DNA of 64,000 nt, taken from positions 62,001 through 126,000 of the forward strand of contig CAMUHY010000002.1 in NCBI GenBank assembly GCA_947088865.1, in the 5' to 3' direction. Below the pieces are notes generated by a model that was not told the DNA's origin, searched no databases, and worked only from the letters and a program-made list of their open reading frames with translations. Source of the DNA: an uncultured Eubacterium sp. (GTDB lineage Bacteria > Bacillota > Clostridia > Lachnospirales > Lachnospiraceae). Both the position numbers and the translations under genes were made by a program. Below are positions 17,992 to 27,253 of the stretch, piece after piece. Every line of letters begins with the position of its first letter. Within the stretch, counting starts at the first letter, position 1.

Positions 17992-19167
17992 CTTTTTTGC
18001 TATCTTTATATTGACACAAGACAATGCAAACATTCCTGCGGCATTAATAGACAATAATAAAATGGCAGCTACAAGCCCTGCTTTGTCCGCTACAATACCT
18101 ACTATCTGCGGCGTTATAATGCCGCCAAGCGCCGCCATAGCAAGAAACATAGACATTCCTGTATCATCGCCTTTTACAACTGCTCCTACACTAGATATAC
18201 TGGTCGGATAGATTCCAGCAAAGAAAAATCCAAGTCCTACAATAGCAATGGTAATGATAACAAGATTGCTTGTTGCCACTAACAAAACAAAGAAAAAGGC
18301 AGTTGCAATGCAATATACCATAATTAATTTATTTTTATCAATTTTTTGCGATAATTTTGCTGTCAAGAGTCTTCCTAACATAACCATTATCCATGTTATT
18401 GATACTAAATTTGTAGCGTAAGCATCACTCATTATTTCCATACTTTTAAAATATGTTACAAACCAGCCGTTTACACAATTTTCTAAACCCAAATATAAAA
18501 AGAGCAGCAATCCCATAATATAAAATACCGCACTTTTATAAAAGGGCTTACGCCTTTTATCTTCTCTATGTTCTTTCGATTGTAAATCCTCCTTTTGGGG
18601 TCTTGCATTATTTAGATTCATACTTGCATAACCAACACAAGACAGGGAAGTTGCAACAACAATAATATATACAATAATTCTCCATCCAAATCCTAAACTA
18701 ATAAATGCTGATGTCAAAAATGGTGAGACAAAGGCACCTACTGCAAAAGACATATGTAAAAAGTTTAATGCTGCTGGTTTTCCGTCTGAGTTATCATTTA
18801 CAACAGCATTGTTAATAATACTGACGGAGCCTCTGCCAATACCCATTAATATAAATAGAACATACATTACCATAACGGACGGCAATAATGATATAGCAAA
18901 CCACGTTATAGGAATAAGTGATGATAACAGAACAATCGTTGCCTTTCTTCCTAATTTTGCCGCCATTAGAGGATTGACAAAGCTTGCCAGCAAATTTCCA
19001 ATAGCAAACGTTGAAAGCAATCCCCCCGCAAGTCCATAACTTAACCCTGCTTCTTTAATAATATAGGGTAAGACTGCTCCCACTGCCAAAACCATCGCTC
19101 CATTTACAAAAAATGCAAAATAACATGGTAAAAATAATTTTAATTTTGCGTTGTTATTGTTATTCAT
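17977..19167 (-). CDS. MFS transporter
   Basis: 396 residues with twelve predicted membrane helices in two halves, a charged central loop near residue 190 (PQKEDLQSKEHREDKRRK) and the loop LGRKATIV after helix 2. The overall pattern resembles sugar or metabolite permeases of the FucP/YfkF kind; the substrate is unknown. The frame is open to 19206, but the ATG at 19167 follows GCAGAAATGAGGG. Its 3' end overlaps the convergent gene by 15 bases. Confidence 0.85.
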   Translation of the reverse strand: MNNNNNAKLKLFLPCYFAFFVNGAMVLAVGAVLPYIIKEAGLSYGLAGGLLSTFAIGNLLASFVNPLMAAKLGRKATIVLLSSLIPITWFAISLLPSVMVMYVLFILMGIGRGSVSIINNAVVNDNSDGKPAALNFLHMSFAVGAFVSPFLTSAFISLGFGWRIIVYIIVVATSLSCVGYASMNLNNARPQKEDLQSKEHREDKRRKPFYKSAVFYIMGLLLFLYLGLENCVNGWFVTYFKSMEIMSDAYATNLVSITWIMVMLGRLLTAKLSQKIDKNKLIMVYCIATAFFFVLLVATSNLVIITIAIVGLGFFFAGIYPTSISSVGAVVKGDDTGMSMFLAMAALGGIITPQIVGIVADKAGLVAAILLLSINAAGMFALSCVNIKIAKKSKVV

Positions 19168-19320
19168 TCTAACCCTCATTTCTGCGCTATTTTTTGTATA
19201 TAACAAACTTTATTTCAAGCAGTTCACAGCCTCAAAGCGCTCATTCACTTTATTTTATCTTTTATCATATATTTTTTATTTTACTGCTATATATCATATA
19301 TTTTTATTTTACTATCATAA

Positions 19321-20727
19321 TTACTCCATCTGTAACTTTTTTGTTATAATCCTTCTAACAGATGTATCAATACGACTTTCGCTGATTTGTCCATTATAAA
19401 CGGCATTGATAACGCCTTGCGCCGCACCAAAAAAGTCGCCAGGCATCAGTATCAAATCAACGCCTGCCAAAACTGCCAAAACAGATGCTGTATCAGAAGA
19501 GTAATTATTAAAAATTGCCCCCATATTCATCGCATCGGTTATTACTAATCCATTATAATTTAAATCTCTTCGCAAGATTTCTGAAATCATTTTGTACGAC
19601 AATGTACAAGGTGTATTGCCCCCAACAATATTAGGTACGGATATATGAGCGACCATAACAAAATCAACCCCACTGCCTTGTGCATGTGCAAATGGAACAA
19701 GCTCTGATTCCATCAATTCCTCATATGTTTTATTGGTATATGCAAAACCTTCATGCGTATCGCCTTCCGTTGAACCATGTCCCGGAAAATGCTTAAATGT
19801 ACTGCACATATTTTGACTGTGCAGTCCGTTTGAATAAGCAGCGGCATATTCTGTGACAATATTTGCATCTGTTCCAAACGACCTGTCACCAATAACTGTA
19901 TTGTTATCATTTGTAAGCACATCTGCATCTGGTGCAAAATCTACATTAAATCCTAATTCACTCAAATATGCTCCGATTGTCTGCCCAGCTTCATACGCTT
20001 TCGCCGCACTTCCAATATACTGCATAGCGCCCACGTTTGGCACGCCAAAATTGGGATTATTTGCAATTCTTGCAACTCGTCCCCCCTCTTCATCCACACA
20101 TAAAAACAAAGGCATACCTTCTACCTCATAAGCATACTGTCTGGCATTTTGCAGCATTTGTGCTGTCTGCTCACGATTGACAAGATTTTTTGCAAAATAA
20201 ATGATTCCTCCAACAGGATATTGTTCTAACTGTTCCCGAAAAAAACTGCTGCAAGTCGTCACATTATTGCCGTTTGTCAGTGCTTCTGGTGTAATAATAA
20301 ACATTTGATAGACCTTTTCTTCTAAAGTCATTTTGTTTAAAATCTTTTCAACTTTTACCTCTAGTGTATCTTCTTGTGCTGTTACCGTTTCTCCTTGATT
20401 TGCTGTCGTCTCTTGTGCATCCGTTTCCTTATTTGTATTGGTTTCATCATCTGCATTGGTGTTATCATCTGTCATTGTTTCTGTCTCACTGTCTGTATCC
20501 GTCTCACCATTTGTATTGGTTTCTTTATTGGTTTGATTCTGTGTTTTTGTATCTATTTCATGAAGCGCTGTTGTTGAATGATTTATTTTGTCATTCTCTT
20601 TTTGTGATGAACCATGTTGTCCATTTAATATTACTGCTAAAATAACACCCACTACAATAAACAATATCGCTGTTATCATTAAAACATAGGCTTTTTTGCT
20701 TATCTTCGTAAAATTTATTTTCATCAT
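19321..20727 (-). CDS. Glycoside hydrolase family 3, beta-N-acetylhexosaminidase (NagZ-like)
   Basis: 468 residues: membrane anchor (about 12-32), a Thr/Asn/Glu/Asp-rich linker (about 45-118), then a GH3 N-terminal barrel. Diagnostic motifs are CVDEEGGRVARI, the NagZ loop KHFPGHGSTEGDTHEG and the nucleophile region VITDAMNMGAI. It likely trims N-acetylglucosamine from peptidoglycan fragments outside the membrane, since it carries a surface anchor unlike cytoplasmic NagZ. AGGAGG lies 12 bases before the first ATG. The linker repeat of short ETNT/ETDT units is probably a flexible wall-spanning segment. Confidence 0.88.
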   Translation of the reverse strand: MMKINFTKISKKAYVLMITAILFIVVGVILAVILNGQHGSSQKENDKINHSTTALHEIDTKTQNQTNKETNTNGETDTDSETETMTDDNTNADDETNTNKETDAQETTANQGETVTAQEDTLEVKVEKILNKMTLEEKVYQMFIITPEALTNGNNVTTCSSFFREQLEQYPVGGIIYFAKNLVNREQTAQMLQNARQYAYEVEGMPLFLCVDEEGGRVARIANNPNFGVPNVGAMQYIGSAAKAYEAGQTIGAYLSELGFNVDFAPDADVLTNDNNTVIGDRSFGTDANIVTEYAAAYSNGLHSQNMCSTFKHFPGHGSTEGDTHEGFAYTNKTYEELMESELVPFAHAQGSGVDFVMVAHISVPNIVGGNTPCTLSYKMISEILRRDLNYNGLVITDAMNMGAIFNNYSSDTASVLAVLAGVDLILMPGDFFGAAQGVINAVYNGQISESRIDTSVRRIITKKLQME

Positions 20728-20758
20728 CTTACAAGTATACCTCCTGCTATTCCAAAAC

Positions 20759-21985
20759 TTAAAGCTCTCTCATCTGATAATCTTTATCTTCATCCATCAA
20801 TTCTAGCATAAAATCTGCAATTTGTGGGTCAAATTGTGTTCCCTTTCCTTTTTCAATCTCTTCCCGCACAACTTCCTGCGGCAAAGCCTTACGATAACTT
20901 CGATTGCTCGCCATTGCATCATAAGCATCCGCCACAGCAATAATACGCGCTATTTCTGGTATATTGTCACCTTTTAGCTTATCTGGATACCCTTTGCCAT
21001 CGTATCGTTCGTGATGCCATCTGGCTCCTATCGCTATTTCTGGCATCTCAGAAATCGTATTTAAAATATCGGCGCCAATAATAGGATGCGTTTTAATAAT
21101 ATCATATTCCGCATCAGTTAATTTTGACGTCTTATTAATAATCTCTTCCTGCACACCTATTTTTCCAATATCATGGAGCATACCAATATCAAAAATTGTT
21201 TTTTGCTCATCCTCATCCTTTCCCATTTTATCAGCAATCATTTTTGCATATTTTGCCACACGCACAGAATGTCCATTTGTGTATTTATCCTTTGCATCAA
21301 TGGTTTTTGCCAATGCTTCAATCAACTGCTTAGAAAAGTTTTCTACCTTGACAGTCTGTTTTTTTACTTCTTTTTTTAATTCATCATTATAAGATAATAA
21401 TTTTAATTTATATTGCTGATTTTCCAACTGAAATTTACGAACCAATCGAAATCCTGCCCATGCGCCTATAAAATCCACACAATACAATAAAGGAAATCGC
21501 ATCATAAACACTGAACCATAATCATAAAGCGTATATTGTTTTAATGGTGTATAAAACAAGGCAAACAAAAAACATGCAAAATATAACGACAATATAAATC
21601 CTTCCTGAAAACCAAATGCCAGCATAGAAACACTTGGCACAAGCAATATCCAAAGGATAGCAAATCCCTCATTGCCTCCTACAATAGCATACCAGCTAAA
21701 AATAATGGATACCGCCAATCCCATTACAATGATACTTAAATTTTTTCGTTTGGTTCTCCATGTATACAATCCTGCAAACAAAAAACTAACCATTCCCAAA
21801 AGCGTAGAAAACAACATGTTTGACTGTTTATAAAAATTTACAAGACTCATAACCATGCACGCCAAAGCCATAACAAATCCTACTATCATGATACCTTTTG
21901 TCTCTCGCAGTTCTTTGCGTTTTTCTTCTTCTTTTATATATTTTGCATTAATATTATTATTTACATTTTTATGTCTTTGTATCAT
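20759..21985 (-). CDS. Membrane HD-GYP domain protein (c-di-GMP phosphodiesterase)
   Basis: 408 residues: about six membrane helices in the first 185, a coiled coil (about 190-215), then an HD-GYP domain with HSVRVAKYA, MLHDIGKIG and HHERYDGKGYP. All metal and substrate residues of the family appear present, so it should hydrolyse cyclic di-GMP. The first helices may form a ligand sensor. The ATG at 21985 follows the module TAGGAATGAGGATTCAT; the frame is open to 21997. It lies 31 bases upstream of the GH3 gene and may be co-transcribed with it. Confidence 0.88.
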   Translation of the reverse strand: MIQRHKNVNNNINAKYIKEEEKRKELRETKGIMIVGFVMALACMVMSLVNFYKQSNMLFSTLLGMVSFLFAGLYTWRTKRKNLSIIVMGLAVSIIFSWYAIVGGNEGFAILWILLVPSVSMLAFGFQEGFILSLYFACFLFALFYTPLKQYTLYDYGSVFMMRFPLLYCVDFIGAWAGFRLVRKFQLENQQYKLKLLSYNDELKKEVKKQTVKVENFSKQLIEALAKTIDAKDKYTNGHSVRVAKYAKMIADKMGKDEDEQKTIFDIGMLHDIGKIGVQEEIINKTSKLTDAEYDIIKTHPIIGADILNTISEMPEIAIGARWHHERYDGKGYPDKLKGDNIPEIARIIAVADAYDAMASNRSYRKALPQEVVREEIEKGKGTQFDPQIADFMLELMDEDKDYQMREL

Positions 21986-22025
21986 ATGAATCCTCATTCC
22001 TACGCTTTTTTTACATACAAAAAAA

Positions 22026-22072
22026 TAAAGACAAAAATTCGATTTCTAACAGAAAAACGAAGTTTTGCCTTT
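22026..22072 (-). terminator. Terminator of the DUF4279 gene
   Basis: AAAGGCAAAACTTCG can pair with CGAATTTTTGTCTTT with two mismatches. On the minus strand it is followed by ATTTTTTTG. It lies about 50 bases after the DUF4279 stop codon. Confidence 0.55.
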
Positions 22073-22119
22073 GTTTCCTCAATACTTATTTTAATGGAAA
22101 ACCTAATTATATTATATGC

Positions 22120-22548
22120 TTAGTCTTCTAATATGTCAATTTTATCAGCAAACGTGTCTACATATAAGTCAATGTCTATCTTTGTCCTTGTCTTATAACA
22201 AAAATCAATCACATCAAGAGATGGTGCTAGACAAGGCGTATCATTTTCCACATAAATCGTTGGAACAATCTGTAAATAAAATGACACCTTATTTTCATTT
22301 TTTATTTGATTTAATAACTCAATTTTATTCAATAAAATAGATATCGTTTTTTGCATTTGATTTTCAATCTCTATATCATAATCATCACACCGTCCAGCAG
22401 ACCAAAAAGAAAAATCATATTTCGTGCCGTTTTTTCGTATATCTCCCGCTTTCCAGCTCTTTTCAGGCTGTATGCCCAACATTTTTGTAATTGCATCCGG
22501 ATTAAAATCCCCCACAATCTTAAAATAAGTGTAACATTGATTTTCCAT
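22120..22548 (-). CDS. DUF4279 domain protein
   Basis: 142 residues with the DUF4279 pattern: CYTYFKIVGDFNPDAIT at the start, then PEKSWKAGDIRKNG and FSFWSAG, with a C-terminal strand pair FCYKTRTKIDIDLYV. Members are small soluble proteins of unknown function often found near toxin-immunity genes. GAAAG lies ahead of the ATG. It stands alone between the tRNA and the HD-GYP gene and ends in a terminator. Confidence 0.75.
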   Translation of the reverse strand: MENQCYTYFKIVGDFNPDAITKMLGIQPEKSWKAGDIRKNGTKYDFSFWSAGRCDDYDIEIENQMQKTISILLNKIELLNQIKNENKVSFYLQIVPTIYVENDTPCLAPSLDVIDFCYKTRTKIDIDLYVDTFADKIDILED

Positions 22549-22588
22549 CTTTTTATGTAACTTTCTTTTTATGTAAATCTTAATCTTA

Positions 22589-22639
22589 AACGAAAGGGCT
22601 TTTGTCTTAACCTATCATTAAAACAAAAGCCCTTTTGTT
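22589..22639 (-). terminator. Terminator downstream of tRNA-Leu
   Basis: A 17-pair stem (AACAAAAGGGCTTTTGT with its near-perfect complement, one mismatch) with a 17-base loop lies directly after the tRNA 3' end. On the minus strand it is followed by GTTTAAGATT. Confidence 0.7.
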
Positions 22640-22640
22640 A

Positions 22641-22720
22641 TGCGGATGACAGGAATCGAACCTGCACGGTTGCCCACCAGAACCTAAATCTGGCGCGTCT
22701 GCCAGTTCCGCCACATCCGC
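22641..22720 (-). tRNA. tRNA-Leu (anticodon UAG)
   Basis: The minus strand folds as a class II tRNA: acceptor GCGGATG/CATCCGC with discriminator A, D-arm with AACTGGCAGACGC, anticodon arm CCAGA-TTTAGGT-TCTGG giving anticodon TAG, a long variable arm TGGGCAACCG and T-arm GCAGGTTCGATTCCTGT. CCA is not encoded. Reads CUA leucine codons. Confidence 0.97.
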
Positions 22721-22767
22721 GTACCAGCCTACAATATCATATCTTCCTTTAAATGTCAATTATAAAA

Positions 22768-24045
22768 TTAAAATATTTCATTTTCTATTCGGTCAATCAA
22801 AACATCACAGCGTTTTTTCCATGTATGGTTTTTAATACATATATCATATGCTCTGTCTGCCATCTCTTGAAGCCTATCCAAATCTGATAAAGCAGCCCTT
22901 GCTATATCGCCTATATTACTTATCTGCTGCAATTCAAAGAAAAAAAGGGCGGATTTATCCACAAAACACGCTTTCAAATAGTTGCTTGTATCGCTTAACA
23001 CAACCGCTCCATTCAGCATTGAATTAAATATTCGGTCATGCGCTCCATCCTTAAACCAAGGCATAACATTGACCGATATTTTTGATTGGCTTATGTTATC
23101 AAGACATGTTTGAGAATCGACATTTCCTGCTGAAATAATATTTTCTGGATGCTTACATTCCAACTGCTTCCAGCCAGCACCATATATATGTACTTTAACG
23201 CCGCTATCCGCAAGCTGCATAATCGTTTTTGCCCTATAATAAAAACGAACGCTAAGGTCTACATACATCAGATTTGGCATAAGATTTTTCAATTCCATTT
23301 CATTAAATGAAACATTTTCTCGAATCAATTTTTGTTCTGCTAAATGTTCAATTAATTCATCCGGATTTTTTATGCTTTCCTTTAGCAATTCCTTAAAAAA
23401 CATTTTAGAATCATAGTCCATCTGTGCAAGATAAACATCAAATCGTTCTATTGAAGTATAATTTCCTGTAAAGATAACATCTATTGGTCTTTTTTGAATA
23501 GGAATATATCGCCCCTCTGGATATACTTCTCTATGTATATTAATTCCTGTCCCCCCTAATGGCAAAAAATAATTATCATCATCGCGACATTTTTTATTTC
23601 CTTTACAAAATGCATCGCTTGCATTGACCTCAGGAAAAAAACGGCTCATATAACGAATATGATTTTTATCTATGGATAGTTGAACATACTTTTCTGGTCG
23701 CAAACCAAGATATTTATGGTAATACAACGGATGGTCTACCACCATATTATAGACCGCTATATAATATTCATCCCATATATTTCCCTTGCGAAAAGCAGCG
23801 CTATACAATCCATCTTCCCCTGCAATCCCATTAAAATTAAATGTAAAAGCAATGATATTGGTAAAACGTTTATCCTTAAAAGACTGCTCCAAAAACGCTT
23901 GAAGCAAGGAAGTACTATATTCGCTCACTACCAAATCAAACCAGTATACATCGTACCCTCTTGCTTCAAATGTCTGAGCCATCTCTATGCTAAAATATTC
24001 CTGTGTTTCTACACCGCCTTTAAACATAATAACACATTTGCTCAT
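22768..24045 (-). CDS. Glycosyltransferase-like protein (GT1-type C-terminal domain)
   Basis: 425 residues without membrane helices. The C-terminal part has the Glyco_trans_1_2 pattern: VHIYGAGW, then KISVNVMPWFKDGAHDRIFNSMLNGAVVLSDTS in outline, the nucleotide-sugar binding side of GT-B enzymes. The N-terminal half carries an acceptor-domain-like start (MFKGGVETQEYFSIEMAQ). Homologues often modify flagellin or surface glycans; nothing nearby fixes the acceptor. The ATG at 24045 follows GGAGAAAAAA; an in-frame ATG at 24057 overlaps that ribosome site. Confidence 0.7.
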   Translation of the reverse strand: MSKCVIMFKGGVETQEYFSIEMAQTFEARGYDVYWFDLVVSEYSTSLLQAFLEQSFKDKRFTNIIAFTFNFNGIAGEDGLYSAAFRKGNIWDEYYIAVYNMVVDHPLYYHKYLGLRPEKYVQLSIDKNHIRYMSRFFPEVNASDAFCKGNKKCRDDDNYFLPLGGTGINIHREVYPEGRYIPIQKRPIDVIFTGNYTSIERFDVYLAQMDYDSKMFFKELLKESIKNPDELIEHLAEQKLIRENVSFNEMELKNLMPNLMYVDLSVRFYYRAKTIMQLADSGVKVHIYGAGWKQLECKHPENIISAGNVDSQTCLDNISQSKISVNVMPWFKDGAHDRIFNSMLNGAVVLSDTSNYLKACFVDKSALFFFELQQISNIGDIARAALSDLDRLQEMADRAYDICIKNHTWKKRCDVLIDRIENEIF

Positions 24046-24184
24046 TTTTTTCTCCATAAAGCTGCTGCATCAAACAAAAATCATATAAAATATAGCATAT
24101 ATTAACATCAAACACGCAAATATATTATACTGACTTTTCCTAACACAACAAACCTTGTTCTATCATATATCTTTTAATGACCTA

Positions 24185-25006
24185 TTATCCTATAATTTTA
24201 TCACTCATACTATCCAACTGCGGCAAATAAAGTTTCTCAACGTCCCCTTTATCAACGCTTAATGATATCTGTGCATCAACAGGCAATTTCACAATTGTTT
24301 CGATTCCATATTGAGCCGCTATTTCCTCAATATTGCTGTCGCCAAACAATTGATGTTTCTTTTTGCAATCAGGACATTCAAAATAAGACATATTCTCAAC
24401 AATACCAAGCACTGGAATATCCATCATCTTAGCCATTTTGACTGCTTTTGCCACAATCATTGAAACCAGCTCTTGCGGTGAAGTGACAATCACAATGCCT
24501 GCAACAGGAAGTGACTGCAATACTGTAAGCGGCACATCTCCTGTTCCCGGCGGACAATCAATAAACATACAATCAATATCACCCCAAGAAACATCTTCCC
24601 AAAACTGCTTAACAGCTCCTGCAATAATAGGACCTCTCCATATAACAGGGTCTGTTTCATTATCCATAAGAAGATTCATGGATATAACCTTTATCCCTGT
24701 ATTTGTCTTACATGGATACATAACCTTGCCTTCTTTATCACAGCAAATTTCACCTTTTATTCCAAATGATTTAGGTATAGATGGTCCTGTAATATCTGCA
24801 TCAATAATTGCCGTTTGCAGTCCTTTCTTTGCAGCATTACATGCAAGCATAGAAGTCACAAGAGATTTTCCAACACCACCCTTTCCGCTCATTACAGCGA
24901 TAACCTTTTTCACGCCGCCATAATTGGCAGACTTATCTTGTGGTTCTGTCCTCTCATCACAATTAGAACTACAACTACTACAATCATGCGTACAATCTTC
25001 ACTCAT
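24185..25006 (-). CDS. Mrp/NBP35-family P-loop ATPase (iron-sulfur carrier)
   Basis: 273 residues. It has a cysteine-rich N-terminus (CTHDCSSCSSNC), deviant Walker A GKGGVGKS, the switch region IDCPPGTGD and the C-terminal pair FECPDCKK that holds a bridging iron-sulfur cluster in Mrp/ApbC proteins. It assembles or carries Fe-S clusters in the cytoplasm. The gene stands alone. Its leader is the same ~77-base element that precedes glnA, with GGAGGATTAAA before the ATG, so expression may be under the same attenuator-like structure. Confidence 0.92.
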   Translation of the reverse strand: MSEDCTHDCSSCSSNCDERTEPQDKSANYGGVKKVIAVMSGKGGVGKSLVTSMLACNAAKKGLQTAIIDADITGPSIPKSFGIKGEICCDKEGKVMYPCKTNTGIKVISMNLLMDNETDPVIWRGPIIAGAVKQFWEDVSWGDIDCMFIDCPPGTGDVPLTVLQSLPVAGIVIVTSPQELVSMIVAKAVKMAKMMDIPVLGIVENMSYFECPDCKKKHQLFGDSNIEEIAAQYGIETIVKLPVDAQISLSVDKGDVEKLYLPQLDSMSDKIIG

Positions 25007-25012
25007 TTTAAT

Positions 25013-25091
25013 CCTCCATTCTGAAGCGTAGCATAAGAATTGCGCAACAGAAAAAACTGCTAAAGCAGTTGCAAAAAGCGATTTCTATTGC
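25013..25091 (-). repeat. Leader element, copy in front of the Mrp ATPase gene
   Basis: Minus-strand copy of the element at 10511-10587. It keeps the AACTGC-TTTA-GCAGTT-T6 hairpin and the GCTACGCTTCAGAATGGAG segment with the ribosome site. The outer stem changes from CTATTG to CTGTTG, which keeps pairing through a wobble. The remainder of the 330-base gap 25007-25338 holds only the promoter noted at 25199-25226. Confidence 0.75.
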
Positions 25092-25198
25092 CGCATCAAG
25101 TCTTATTTATACACTAAAAAGTTTTAATATTATGATGCTAGTATAACCTTTTTATATAACGAAACACAACCACTTTTCAACGAATTTTATGAAATGTT

Positions 25199-25226
25199 TT
25201 GCCAAATCAAAGGAAACTGTTATAAT
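25199..25226 (+). promoter_or_regulatory. Predicted promoter of the FIST-GGDEF gene
   Basis: TTGCCA (25199-25204), a 16-base spacer and a perfect TATAAT (25221-25226). The start point would lie near 25233, about 105 bases before the ATG. Confidence 0.5.
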
Positions 25227-25338
25227 TTTATCAATATCTCTATAAAAATTATTCCATTTATGTTACAATAATCCCATCAAAAATCAATCGATTAAAAATT
25301 GAAAAATGTATCTATAACAACAAAAGGAGTAACAAATC

Positions 25339-27129
25339 ATGAAGCAATTTCAGATTGAATATTCAACTTTAGAAATGTTCACAAAAAACCTTACAACATT
25401 TAAAGATTGGTGTCATTCTAACAAAATATCAAAAATGATGTTTCAAATTTACTCTGAGATACTAGAACCAGACCCAATCAATGCTATATGTAAAACGATT
25501 GAGCAAATTTTTCCAGATGCGCCTTATATGGGCTGCTCCACCAGCGGCAATATTGTAAACTGTCAGCTTTCTTCATCTGTGACTATCATTTGCACTATAT
25601 TTGAATTACCTCAATCACAATTTAAAATTTTTCAATATGATTTATCTAAACAATCGGTAGATGCTATTACAAAACAGATTGTTGAAGAGACAAAAGCCAA
25701 CATATGGGTAAAAGCTATTGAAATGTATTTCACTATTCCAGAGACCTCCACAACACGCTTTTGTGATGGAATGAAGGATATTGCACCTGATATTCAAATT
25801 TTTGGGGGTGTTTCTTGCAGTAACGATATCACAAGTGATGCATCTTGCGTATTCTCAAAAATAGGTGGATTTTCTGACAAATCAATTATTATACTATTTT
25901 ATGGCGGTGAAGATTTCTATGTGGAATCTATTAAAGTAACAGGCTGGAAGCCATTAGGACGAAAATTTCATGTCACCAAATCAAATGGTAGCATTTTGCA
26001 GGAATTAGATGGTATACCAGCTTATGATGTTTACAACAAATATTTAAATATCAAAAATGATGAAAATTTCTTTTATAATACGTTGGAATTTCCATTATTT
26101 TATGAACACAATAACACCACCATACTGCGCACGCCTGTGGCAAGCAATGCTGATGGTTCCATTACCATGTCATCCGATATTGACGTCGGTTCTGTTGTGC
26201 GCATCTCTTATGGTGACCCAGCAACTATTATTGAAAATATTGAGGAAGACAGTAAAAAAATTTATACCTTTCAACCTGATTTACTACATATTTTTTCCTG
26301 CGCTGCAAGACGCACTTTTTGGACTTCTCAAGAGCCTACTTATGAACTTATGCCATTTAAAGAAATGTCTCCTTCTGTGGGATTTTTTTCACATGGCGAA
26401 TTTTTGCGCACAACAGGCGACCTTAATCAACACAATGTAACACTTGTGATAGCCGCTATGAGGGAAGGCGTAAAAAAACCTTGTGTTGCTGCTCCTGCTG
26501 TGACAAACACACATCAATTGTCCAAAGTCCCTTTGGTGTCTCGTCTTGCCACATTTATCAGTGTTACATCACTGGAATTAGAAAATATTAATAATCAGTT
26601 AGAACAAGTAAACGACAAATTAAAAGTAGCCTCTATTATTGATGGATTGACTGGTTTGTATAACCGAAAGGAAATTCAAACACAAATTGAACGAGAACTT
26701 TCCAACGTAAAACAGGAACGTTTTTCAATTATTATGCTGGACATTGATAATTTCAAACAAGTCAATGACACATATGGACATCAACAAGGTGATGCCGTTA
26801 TTATCGCACTGGCAAAAATACTTCACAATGAGCGTACCTTATTGAATAATCGTACCTTATTTTCCGAAAAATTTTCTGCCGGCAGATGGGGCGGTGAAGA
26901 ATTTATGCTTCTTATGCGCGACACGGACTTTTCTTCCGCAGCTTTTGCAGCAGAACTTATCCGCCAGTGCTTTGCAAATACAAATTTTCCTAATGTACGC
27001 CCACAAACAATTAGTATCGGCGTAACACAAGCCAAAGAGGACGACACGATTGACACATTGTGCAGTCGTGTTGACGACGCTTTATACCAAGCCAAAAAGG
27101 GCGGAAAAAATAGAGTTGTTGTGGTATAA
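25339..27129 (+). CDS. FIST sensor domain diguanylate cyclase
   Basis: 596 residues: FIST-N (about 35-210, with YMGCSTSGNIV and IFGGVSCSND), FIST-C (about 215-365, with EDFYVESIKVTGWKPLGR and CAARRTFW), a short coiled linker and a GGDEF domain (DGLTGLYNRKEIQ; active loop RWGGEEF). The FIST domain is thought to bind small ligands such as amino acids, here coupled to cyclic di-GMP synthesis. All domains are soluble, so it senses inside the cell. No RxxD inhibition site is seen before the GGEEF loop. Ribosome site AAAGGAGTAAC. The EAL gene downstream probably works with it. Confidence 0.9.
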   Translation: MKQFQIEYSTLEMFTKNLTTFKDWCHSNKISKMMFQIYSEILEPDPINAICKTIEQIFPDAPYMGCSTSGNIVNCQLSSSVTIICTIFELPQSQFKIFQYDLSKQSVDAITKQIVEETKANIWVKAIEMYFTIPETSTTRFCDGMKDIAPDIQIFGGVSCSNDITSDASCVFSKIGGFSDKSIIILFYGGEDFYVESIKVTGWKPLGRKFHVTKSNGSILQELDGIPAYDVYNKYLNIKNDENFFYNTLEFPLFYEHNNTTILRTPVASNADGSITMSSDIDVGSVVRISYGDPATIIENIEEDSKKIYTFQPDLLHIFSCAARRTFWTSQEPTYELMPFKEMSPSVGFFSHGEFLRTTGDLNQHNVTLVIAAMREGVKKPCVAAPAVTNTHQLSKVPLVSRLATFISVTSLELENINNQLEQVNDKLKVASIIDGLTGLYNRKEIQTQIERELSNVKQERFSIIMLDIDNFKQVNDTYGHQQGDAVIIALAKILHNERTLLNNRTLFSEKFSAGRWGGEEFMLLMRDTDFSSAAFAAELIRQCFANTNFPNVRPQTISIGVTQAKEDDTIDTLCSRVDDALYQAKKGGKNRVVVV

Positions 27130-27186
27130 TAGTCTCGGCGAAGCCGAGCCATACAAGTTTGCAGAGCAAACTTGCTTATGTGCAAA
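27129..27186. repeat. Double-hairpin repeat, copy 2
   Basis: CTCGGC-gaa-GCCGAG followed after CATAC by AAGTTTGC-aga-GCAAACTT, the same plan as 313-372. It begins directly at the stop codon of the diguanylate cyclase gene and lies in the 124-base gap before the EAL gene. Loop bases differ between copies while the stems are kept. Confidence 0.65.
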
Positions 27187-27253
27187 AAAACAAAAAATTA
27201 TTGAACTTTTTAAATAGAAAATTAAAAATTTTTAAGAAAGGATAGGCTATATA

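Noticed and set aside
26057-26440. 127-codon frame inside the FIST-GGDEF gene
   Set aside because: Off-frame shadow of a continuous, domain-supported gene.
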